In this document: positions 1 to 5,056 of the stretch, one piece after another
How the letters are laid out: the number at the start of each line of letters is the position of its first letter
How positions within the stretch are numbered: the first letter of the stretch is position 1
NCBI GenBank assembly: GCA_964405775.1
Contig: CAYOPG010000088.1
Span: forward strand, 1 to 8,923
DNA: 8,923 nucleotides
Direction of reading: 5' to 3'
From: JAAZFF01 sp964405775
GTDB lineage: Bacteria; Verrucomicrobiota; Kiritimatiellia; RFP12; UBA3636
The notes under the pieces: model-generated
Told to the model about the DNA's origin: nothing
The model's database searches: none
What the model saw: only the letters and a program-made list of their open reading frames with translations
Made by a program: the position numbers and the translations under genes

Positions 1-275
1 GCAACAAGCCTGAGCATCACACGTGCGCATATTACGGCAAACACCACAAGCACTATACCAAGTGGCAGGCGCTTGTACCAGTGGCGGAAGCCCATGAGTG
101 GATACGTCCAAGCCATCATGCCAACCGCACACAGCATTGTCGCTATCACATACAGCATGGCGAGCAAAGCGCTGTTGCGGAATGGCACGGGATTCCTGCC
201 AGCCGCAGAGCGCTTCTCGCGCGAGCCCACCTTTTTAAGGCGGGCTTTTGATATTTCCAGATCCTTGCCGCTCAT
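1..275 (-). CDS. Partial membrane protein downstream of serC, function unknown
   Basis: This reading frame is open to the left window edge, giving 91 visible codons with no stop, so only the N-terminus is seen. The start ATG at 275-273 is preceded by a strong Shine-Dalgarno run (GGAAAGGAAG) ending a few bases upstream. Residues 1-34 are polar and strongly basic (K4, K10, R12, K14, K15, R19, K21, R22), suggesting a cytoplasmic tail. Residues about 35-58 are hydrophobic (a first membrane segment), followed by a short basic aromatic loop (RHWYKRLP, 64-71) and a second hydrophobic stretch at about 70-88. The gene lies 34 nt after the serC stop on the same strand and is probably in the same transcript. 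I do not recognise the family and assign no function. The continuous frame, good ribosome site and membrane-like composition support a real gene. Confidence 0.75.
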   Translation of the reverse strand, partial: MSGKDLEISKARLKKVGSREKRSAAGRNPVPFRNSALLAMLYVIATMLCAVGMMAWTYPLMGFRHWYKRLPLGIVLVVFAVICARVMLRLV

Positions 276-309
276 AGGCTTCCTTTCCCATGGCCGGGCG
301 GAGTGCCAA

Positions 310-1389
310 TCAGCCGTTCGAGGCCTTGAACTGCTTCATGAACGCAACGAGGTCGTCGATCGCCTTCACAGGCACCGCGTTGTATATAGAAGCCCTGATA
401 CCACCAACCGACCTATGCCCCTTCAGTCCGTTGAAGCCTGCCTTCGTCGCCTCTGAAACGAATTTTGCTTCGAGGTCCTCGTTGGGAAGGCGGAAGGTCA
501 CGTTCATATCGGAACGGAATTCCTTCACTGCGGTGCCTTTGTACCAGCCTCCGCTTCCGTCAATAGTGGCATATAGTTTCGCCGCCTTGTCAACATTCTG
601 CTTGTACAGATTATCGCGACCGATCTTCTTAACCCAACGCGTCACCAACATCAATATGTAGATGGAGAAGCACGGCGGCGTGTTGTACAACGAATTCTCC
701 TCGATGTGGGTCTTGTAGTTCATCATCGTGGGCAGGCTGTCCGGTGCTCCCTCGGCAAGATCCTTGCGGACGACGACGAGAGTCAGTCCCGACGGCCCTA
801 AATTCTTCTGAGCTCCAGCGTAAATCAGGCCGAATCGGGACATGTCGAACGGGCGCGACAGTATATCCGAACTCATATCAGCCACGAGCGGGCAATCCAC
901 GACAGGATATTCGTTCCAGCGTGCACCTGAAATCGTTTCGTTGGAAGTAACATGAAGATATTTTGCGCCGGAAGTGAGTTTAAGCTCAGAAACACGCGGT
1001 ACGCGAGTCGGGATTTCCTTGCCGCAATCTGCCGAAACATTGATGTTGCCTACCTTTTTGGCCTCCTTTATGGCTTTAGAGCCCCATGAACCTGAGTTAG
1101 TGTAGTCCGCAGTTTCACCCGGACGTAAAAGGTTCATAGGGACCATAGAGAACTGCGTGCTCGCACCACCCTGCAATAGCAACACAGCGTAGTCTTCAGA
1201 TATGCCGAGCAACTCCCGCAGATTCGCGATGGCTTCGTCGTGCACTACTTCGTACGCCTTTCCGCGGTGCGAAGCTTCCATAATCGACATGCCGGTGCCG
1301 TTGAAATCAAGCAGCTCGGCTTGGGCCGTCTCGAGAACCTCCAGTGGGATCGCGGCTGGACCCGCGTTGAAGTTATATATGCGTGACAT
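310..1389 (-). CDS. serC: Phosphoserine aminotransferase (SerC)
   Basis: SerC is a PLP-dependent class V aminotransferase that converts 3-phosphohydroxypyruvate plus glutamate to 3-phosphoserine and 2-oxoglutarate, the second step of serine synthesis. It also acts on the analogous intermediate in the DXP-dependent PLP route. The protein is 359 aa, close to the usual length of about 360. Visible family motifs are YNFNAGPA near the N-terminus (5-12), H41-R42 expected at the substrate phosphate, GGAST (74-78) in the PLP-phosphate pocket, HVTSNETISG (146-155), and K195 in AQKNLGPSG, which matches the PLP-binding lysine. I start at MSRIYNF because it fits the family N-terminus and has AAGGAAGG 7 nt upstream. 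A longer in-frame start at 1437 would run into the tRNA gene and is rejected. It sits 22 nt after tRNA-Arg and 34 nt before a membrane-protein gene. No key residue is missing. Confidence 0.97.
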   Translation of the reverse strand: MSRIYNFNAGPAAIPLEVLETAQAELLDFNGTGMSIMEASHRGKAYEVVHDEAIANLRELLGISEDYAVLLLQGGASTQFSMVPMNLLRPGETADYTNSGSWGSKAIKEAKKVGNINVSADCGKEIPTRVPRVSELKLTSGAKYLHVTSNETISGARWNEYPVVDCPLVADMSSDILSRPFDMSRFGLIYAGAQKNLGPSGLTLVVVRKDLAEGAPDSLPTMMNYKTHIEENSLYNTPPCFSIYILMLVTRWVKKIGRDNLYKQNVDKAAKLYATIDGSGGWYKGTAVKEFRSDMNVTFRLPNEDLEAKFVSEATKAGFNGLKGHRSVGGIRASIYNAVPVKAIDDLVAFMKQFKASNG

Positions 1390-1396
1390 GGTTTTT

Positions 1397-1404
1397 CCTT
1401 CCTT
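1397..1404 (-). promoter_or_regulatory. serC ribosome binding site
   Basis: AAGGAAGG lies 7 nt before the serC ATG (1389), inside the 22-nt spacer after the encoded CCA end of the tRNA gene. This site fixes the serC start and excludes the longer in-frame extension. After tRNA 3'-end processing the serC message would keep only this very short leader. Confidence 0.8.
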
Positions 1405-1411
1405 GTAAACA

Positions 1412-1488
1412 TGGTGCCCCAGGCGTGACTCGAACACGCGGCCTGCGGTTTAGGAAACCGACGCTCTGTCCATCTGAGCTACTGGGGC
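1412..1488 (-). tRNA. tRNA-Arg (anticodon CCT)
   Basis: A complete 77-nt cloverleaf can be drawn. The acceptor stem GCCCCAG pairs with CTGGGGC, the D stem GCTC pairs with GAGC, and the T stem GCGTG pairs with CACGC around a TTCGAGT loop. The anticodon loop TTCCTAA gives anticodon CCT, which reads AGG arginine codons. The discriminator base is A and the CCA tail is encoded (1414-1412). The anticodon stem has one non-Watson-Crick pair at its top (T27 with C43). The gene is read leftward, directly downstream of a consensus-like promoter and 22 nt upstream of serC, so tRNA and mRNA are probably made as one precursor. Confidence 0.96.
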
Positions 1489-1502
1489 TTAAGAGGCCTG
1501 TG

Positions 1503-1531
1503 ATTCTAGTGTTTTGCACTAGAAGCGTCAA
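1503..1531 (-). promoter_or_regulatory. Sigma70-type promoter for tRNA-Arg/serC
   Basis: Read on the minus strand there is TTGACG (1531-1526), a 17-bp spacer, and TAGAAT (1508-1503). Each hexamer matches consensus at 5 of 6 positions with ideal spacing. The -10 box ends 14 bp before the tRNA 5' end, leaving room for a short leader removed by RNase P. The placement suits a strong promoter for tRNA-Arg, serC and the following gene. Confidence 0.85.
1504..1524. promoter_or_regulatory. Perfect 8-bp inverted repeat overlapping the tRNA-Arg/serC promoter (candidate operator)
   Basis: TTCTAGTG (1504-1511) and CACTAGAA (1517-1524) form a perfect inverted repeat with a 5-bp centre. It covers five bases of the -10 hexamer and most of the spacer of the leftward promoter. 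This is the usual geometry of a dimeric repressor operator that blocks RNA polymerase. No regulator is recognised from the site, and the symmetry could be fortuitous. As transcribed RNA it would lie upstream of the leftward start, so it is unlikely to act as a leftward RNA hairpin. Confidence 0.45.
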
Positions 1532-1579
1532 GCACCCGTTTTGGTCCCCAAGTAATAATTAGCCTGTTTTATTTTCTTC

Positions 1580-1610
1580 TTGTGTGTTAGATAAAAAAAG
1601 AGCATACTAT
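1580..1610 (+). promoter_or_regulatory. Weak candidate promoter for the hydrogenase operon
   Basis: An AT-rich stretch contains TTGTGT (1580-1585), then 17 bp to CATACT (1603-1608), or 19 bp to the overlapping TACTAT (1605-1610). Matches are only 3 of 6 and 4 of 6. It lies about 75 bp upstream of hydC in the divergent intergenic region, which must contain a rightward promoter. No sigma54-type or clear Rex/FNR palindrome was seen. This is a placement guess rather than a confident call. Confidence 0.3.
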
Positions 1611-1621
1611 CGAAGCATTTA

Positions 1622-1645
1622 CGCCGCCCCAGAAGAGGAGCGGTG
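1622..1645 (+). other. Hairpin in the hydC leader
   Basis: Bases 1622-1630 can pair with 1637-1645: eight pairs including one G-T, with one C-A mismatch, around the loop AGAAGA. A run of six T begins about 14 nt after the stem. That is too far for a canonical intrinsic terminator, so I describe it only as a possible leader structure, 40 nt upstream of the hydC start. It may affect transcript stability or attenuation, or mean nothing. Confidence 0.35.
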
Positions 1646-1674
1646 GGAGTGTAGCTTTTTTACATAAACATACT

Positions 1675-1678
1675 GGAG
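1675..1678 (+). promoter_or_regulatory. hydC ribosome binding site deciding a TTG start
   Basis: GGAG lies 7 nt before TTG at 1686. The nearby TTG at 1681 is in another frame and meets a stop two codons later. No ATG or GTG in the hydC frame lies between the site and the conserved part of the protein, so TTG is the best start. Confidence 0.65.
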
Positions 1679-1685
1679 ACTTGCC

Positions 1686-2198
1686 TTGAGCGAAACATTA
1701 CAAAAATCATCCGAAGAGAAGGTGCAAATCACGCCTGAGCTGATGGCGTTCATTGAGGAGTGGAAAAGCAAGCCTGGCAATTTGATCATGGTGCTCCACC
1801 GTGTGCAGCAGACTTACGGTTACATCCCAAGAAACCTTACTTTTGAGATCGCGTCGATACTAAAAATCCCGCTCGCCAAAATCTACGGCGTAATCACGTT
1901 CTACAACTTTTTCAAGACGGAGAAGTCCGGTCGCAACATCATCCAGGTCTGCCTCGGAACGGCATGCTACCTGCGAGGTGGTGACGACATAATGGCCGAA
2001 CTCGAAAAGCAACTGGGGGTTGGCGTCAATGCCACAACACCGGACGGAGAATTCTCCCTTGAGGCCGTGCGCTGCCTCGGGTGTTGCGGTCTTGCACCCG
2101 TCGTGGTAATCAACGGAGACGTGCACGGCAAACTCATGAGTCAAGACGTTGCCCCACTACTCGACCAATACCGCGGCGCGAAAGCGAAGCAGGCATAG
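1686..2198 (+). CDS. hydC: NuoE-like [2Fe-2S] subunit of NAD-linked [FeFe]-hydrogenase (HydC)
   Basis: This is a 170-aa homologue of the 24-kDa NuoE subunit of complex I. It is expected to carry one [2Fe-2S] cluster in a thioredoxin-like domain and to pass electrons close to the flavin of HydB. Residues about 15-80 form the helical N-terminal part, with the family signature QQTYGYIP (41-48) and AKIYGVITFYNFF (64-76). The cluster ligands are C89 and C94 (C-x4-C) and C130 and C134 (C-x3-C, in RCLGCCG). C133 is an extra cysteine between the last two. It is the first gene of the operon, translated from a TTG start, with the next gene 18 nt downstream. The length fits stand-alone HydC/HndA proteins. 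Being followed by a NuoF-like HydB and an iron hydrogenase, rather than other nuo or formate dehydrogenase genes, supports the hydrogenase role. The protein is cytoplasmic, with no signal or membrane segment. Confidence 0.93.
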   Translation: MSETLQKSSEEKVQITPELMAFIEEWKSKPGNLIMVLHRVQQTYGYIPRNLTFEIASILKIPLAKIYGVITFYNFFKTEKSGRNIIQVCLGTACYLRGGDDIMAELEKQLGVGVNATTPDGEFSLEAVRCLGCCGLAPVVVINGDVHGKLMSQDVAPLLDQYRGAKAKQA

Positions 2199-2200
2199 AA

Positions 2201-2207
2201 AGAAGGG
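2201..2207 (+). promoter_or_regulatory. Ribosome binding site for the GTG-started ATPase gene
   Basis: AGAAGGG lies 9 nt before GTG at 2217, within the short gap after the hydC stop. The next ATG (2221) is out of frame. Later in-frame ATGs would remove the ATP-binding N box, so GTG 2217 is favoured. Confidence 0.6.
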
Positions 2208-2216
2208 CTTCGGGTA

Positions 2217-2846
2217 GTGCATGCGACAATCTGCGACTACATTGCTGACACTGTGCAGAATTCAATAGAGGCTGGTGCCTCGCGGATTGACGCGACTCTG
2301 ACTGAGAACGGCGAGATAGTGGAGATAGCGGTGAAGGACAATGGCAAGGGAATGGATGAAGAAGCGCTTTCACGTGCGTGGAATCCCTTCTATACCGAGC
2401 AAGGCAAGCACGACAAACGTCGCGTCGGCCTTGGATTACCCTTGCTCCGTCAGACAGTGGAGGCCACGGGGGGCAGTTTCTCCATTGAGTCTGCGCCTGG
2501 CAAAGGAACGGAAATCATCTACAGCTTCGGCGCGACACACCCTGACACGCCGCCGCTTGGGAACGTGGCGGAAGCCGTCGTTTCCCTCATGAATTACGCA
2601 TCAAATTGCGACTTTCGCTTTACGCACTCACGGTGTGCTGATTCATATTCCATCTCCAGAGGCGAGCTCGAAGAAGCACTTGGCGATTTGCGGGATGCTT
2701 CGAATCTGGCCTTCGCAAAAGCGTTCCTAAAAGATCAGGAGTCCGACCTCGAAGCCCGCGAGACATTCGCGACGATTACTTTTTCATCAACTAAATACAG
2801 CGCGGCGGCGCGCGGCCGGGATACGGCTGAAACCGCAAAGGAGTGA
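2217..2846 (+). CDS. Stand-alone GHKL (histidine-kinase-like) ATPase of the hydrogenase operon
   Basis: This 209-aa protein has a GHKL/HATPase_c fold. The N box is DTVQNSIEAGA (11-21, N15 expected at Mg-ATP), the G1 box is KDNGKGMD (40-47), and the G2 box is GLGLPLL (71-77), followed by GGSFSIES and GKGTEI strands. There is no phospho-accepting histidine domain, sensor, receiver or membrane segment, so it is not a conventional sensor kinase. The N-terminal box resembles MutL-type ATPases, with D11 where MutL has its catalytic Glu, while the G2 part is histidine-kinase-like. Residues about 115-209 are an unassigned C-terminal region. The gene sits between hydC and the small ferredoxin-fold gene, and its stop lies 3 nt before the next start. 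Such ATPases recur in multisubunit [FeFe]-hydrogenase operons of anaerobes (from memory), but I know no established function. Regulation or ATP-dependent assembly are only possibilities. Confidence 0.85.
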   Translation: MHATICDYIADTVQNSIEAGASRIDATLTENGEIVEIAVKDNGKGMDEEALSRAWNPFYTEQGKHDKRRVGLGLPLLRQTVEATGGSFSIESAPGKGTEIIYSFGATHPDTPPLGNVAEAVVSLMNYASNCDFRFTHSRCADSYSISRGELEEALGDLRDASNLAFAKAFLKDQESDLEARETFATITFSSTKYSAAARGRDTAETAKE

Positions 2847-2849
2847 ACA

Positions 2850-3242
2850 ATGGCGAAACTGACGCTTGACGGGTTGCGCAAGATGCGCGAGGAGAAAAAA
2901 CAAGAACTGGCGTTGCGCGATTCCGATAACAAGGATGTGCAGATGGTTATCGGAATGGGTACCTGTGGCATAGCAGCCGGCGCGAAGGATACGTTCAATG
3001 CAATTGTCGACGGGGTGGCCGAAAAGGGATTGGCCAACGTTCTAGTCCGCCAAACCGGCTGCATGGGCATGTGCCATTCCGAGCCGACCGTTGAGGTCGT
3101 TGCTCCTGACATGCCTCCGATAATTTACGGAAATGTGACCCCAGAGGTCGCCCGCGAGATAATTGAAAAACACGTTGTAGGAGGCAAGTTGCTCGACAAC
3201 CACATTTGCGACAAGCCTGCTATTGACATCATAGACAAGTAA
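2850..3242 (+). CDS. Small thioredoxin-like (2Fe-2S) ferredoxin-family protein of the hydrogenase operon
   Basis: This 130-aa protein is related to NuoE-type [2Fe-2S] thioredoxin-like ferredoxins and to the N-terminal domain of HydB. Residues 1-30 are a charged helix. The core begins at VIGMGTCGIAAGA (33-45) and includes QTGCMGMCHSEP (68-79). Cysteines are C39, C71, C75 and C120. The last pair keeps the C-x3-C spacing, but the first half is C-x4-G instead of C-x4-C, so one usual ligand is missing. C120 or another donor might replace it, or the domain may not bind a standard cluster. The start is ATG 2850, with AAAGGAG at 2837-2843 inside the end of the ATPase gene, which implies translational coupling. 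It is 11 nt upstream of hydB. In some acetogen operons a protein of this size is called HydD (from memory). Its role, accessory or structural, is not established. Confidence 0.85.
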   Translation: MAKLTLDGLRKMREEKKQELALRDSDNKDVQMVIGMGTCGIAAGAKDTFNAIVDGVAEKGLANVLVRQTGCMGMCHSEPTVEVVAPDMPPIIYGNVTPEVAREIIEKHVVGGKLLDNHICDKPAIDIIDK

Positions 3243-3253
3243 AAGAGGTAAAC

Positions 3254-5038
3254 ATGGCTTACAAAAACTATTTGTTGGTATGCGGCGGCACCGCTTGTGA
3301 TTCCAGCCGCGGTGTGGAACTGACGGATGCTCTTCGCAAGGAGATTGACGCAGTCGGCTTAAAAGACGACATCCAAATCGTCCGTACCGGGTGCCTCGGA
3401 TTCTGCGAAAAAGGGCCGATCGTCAAAGTGCTTCCCGAAAACACTTTCTACGTATGCGTCAAACCCCAAGACGCTAAAGAAATCGTTCAGGAGCATCTGG
3501 TCAAAGGCCGCGTGGTAGACCGCCTTCTCTACAACCACGATCAGGGCAAATCGCTCGTATCTGTGGAAGGAATCGATTTCTACCAGAAGCAATTCCGTAT
3601 CGTGCTGCGCAACTGCGGCGTGATAGACCCCGACAAGATCGACGACTATATCGCCCGCGATGGATACGCCGGACTCGAAAAGGCTCTCTTCCAGATGACG
3701 CCGGAGCAGGTCATAGACGAAGTGACACGTTCAGGCCTGCGCGGACGCGGTGGAGCTGGCTTCCCGACAGGCAAGAAGTGGGCTTTTGCAGCTGCACAGC
3801 CTAAGGGCCAGAAGTACATGGTTTGCAACGCCGACGAGGGTGATCCAGGAGCATATATGGATCGTTCCACACTGGAAGGCGACCCTCATTCTGTTATCGA
3901 GGCGATGGCTATTGCCGGCTATGCAATCGGCGCGTCAAGGGGCTACATCTACATTCGCGCTGAATATCCTCTGGCCATCAAGCGGCTGCAGACAGCCATC
4001 TCGGCTGCAACAGACTATGGCTTGCTTGGTGAAAAAATCTTAGGCAGTGACTTTAATTTCGACATTGAGTTGCGGTTCGGAGCCGGAGCTTTTGTCTGCG
4101 GCGAAGAAACGGCGCTTCTCGCCTCCATCGAAGGCAATCGCGGCATGCCCCGCCCCCGTCCACCATTCCCCGCTGTCAAAGGCCTCTGGGACAAACCGAC
4201 GGTCATTAACAACGTCGAAACTCTTGCCAACATACCGGTTATCCTCACCAAGGGGGCTGATTGGTTCAACAAAATCGGAACGGCAGACACAAAGGGCACC
4301 AAGGTATTCGCACTCACCGGCAAAGTAAACAACACCGGCCTCATCGAAGTGCCAATGGGTACAACGCTGCGCGAAATCATTTTTGAAATCGGCGGCGGTA
4401 TTAGGGGTGGGCGTAAGTTCAAGGCAGCACAGACGGGCGGCCCTTCGGGCGGCATAATCCCGTCTCAATTCCTTGACACACCGATCGACTATGGCAGCCT
4501 CGCGAAGATCGGATCCATTATGGGGTCGGGCGGCCTCATCGTTATGGACGACACCGACTGCATTGTCGATATCGCCAAGTTCTATCTGGACTTTACGGTC
4601 GATGAATCTTGCGGGAAATGCGCACCATGCAGAATCGGCGGACGCAAACTTCTCAATTACCTGAGCAGGATTTCCGATGGGCGCGGACAGAAAAAGGACA
4701 TCGATGACATGAAAAACATAGGCGAGGCAATGGCGCGCGCCTCACTGTGCGGACTTGGGCAGACGGCTTCAAACCCGGTCATATCGAGCCTCAACTATTT
4801 CATGGACGAGTACCTCGAACATATCAACGACCACAAATGCAATGCCGGTAAATGCAAGAAACTCACCACCTACACAATAACCGACAAATGCATCGGATGC
4901 ACCGTGTGTGCACGCAACTGCCCCGTCTCGGCTATCACAGGCGTGGTGAAGCAGAAGCATCAGATAAACCAGGCAAGGTGCATTAAGTGTGGAGTCTGCT
5001 ACGATAAGTGCAAGTTCGACGCAATAACACGCAGCTAA
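3254..5038 (+). CDS. hydB: NuoF-like NAD(H)- and FMN-binding hydrogenase subunit (HydB)
   Basis: This is the diaphorase subunit that exchanges electrons with NAD(H) through FMN. The 594-aa protein has, in order: an N-terminal thioredoxin-like [2Fe-2S] domain (C10, C15, C47, C51); the NuoF core with the FMN loop GRGGAGFPTGKKW (164-176), NADEGDPGA (192-200) and GAGAFVCGEETALLASIEG (276-294); an SLBB-type region; the [4Fe-4S] site of NuoF (C453, C456, C459, C499); and a C-terminal 2x[4Fe-4S] ferredoxin domain (C546, C549, C552, C556 and C576, C579, C582, C586). Just before that domain, HKCNAGKC (C529, C534) may be a further metal site. The extra N- and C-terminal cluster domains are absent from complex I NuoF and typical of HydB/HndC proteins, many of which bifurcate electrons between NAD and ferredoxin. 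AGAGG lies 5 nt before the ATG. The gene is 11 nt after its predecessor and 18 nt before hydA. Confidence 0.96.
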   Translation: MAYKNYLLVCGGTACDSSRGVELTDALRKEIDAVGLKDDIQIVRTGCLGFCEKGPIVKVLPENTFYVCVKPQDAKEIVQEHLVKGRVVDRLLYNHDQGKSLVSVEGIDFYQKQFRIVLRNCGVIDPDKIDDYIARDGYAGLEKALFQMTPEQVIDEVTRSGLRGRGGAGFPTGKKWAFAAAQPKGQKYMVCNADEGDPGAYMDRSTLEGDPHSVIEAMAIAGYAIGASRGYIYIRAEYPLAIKRLQTAISAATDYGLLGEKILGSDFNFDIELRFGAGAFVCGEETALLASIEGNRGMPRPRPPFPAVKGLWDKPTVINNVETLANIPVILTKGADWFNKIGTADTKGTKVFALTGKVNNTGLIEVPMGTTLREIIFEIGGGIRGGRKFKAAQTGGPSGGIIPSQFLDTPIDYGSLAKIGSIMGSGGLIVMDDTDCIVDIAKFYLDFTVDESCGKCAPCRIGGRKLLNYLSRISDGRGQKKDIDDMKNIGEAMARASLCGLGQTASNPVISSLNYFMDEYLEHINDHKCNAGKCKKLTTYTITDKCIGCTVCARNCPVSAITGVVKQKHQINQARCIKCGVCYDKCKFDAITRS

Positions 5039-5056
5039 TTTGAAAGGTCAAACACA

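Noticed and set aside
1390..1437. Longer in-frame start for serC (extra 16 residues)
   Set aside because: The extension is encoded partly by the tRNA-Arg gene and lacks a ribosome site. MSRIYNFNAGPA is the normal family N-terminus and has a good Shine-Dalgarno.
1580..1600. Possible Rex (NADH-sensing) operator near TTGTGTGTTAGATAA
   Set aside because: Only one half resembles a Rex site and the sequence is not palindromic, so I cannot support redox control from it.
4015..4468. Two overlapping antisense frames of 142-146 codons inside hydB
   Set aside because: They are opposite the conserved FMN/NAD-binding core, low in complexity, and have no independent support.
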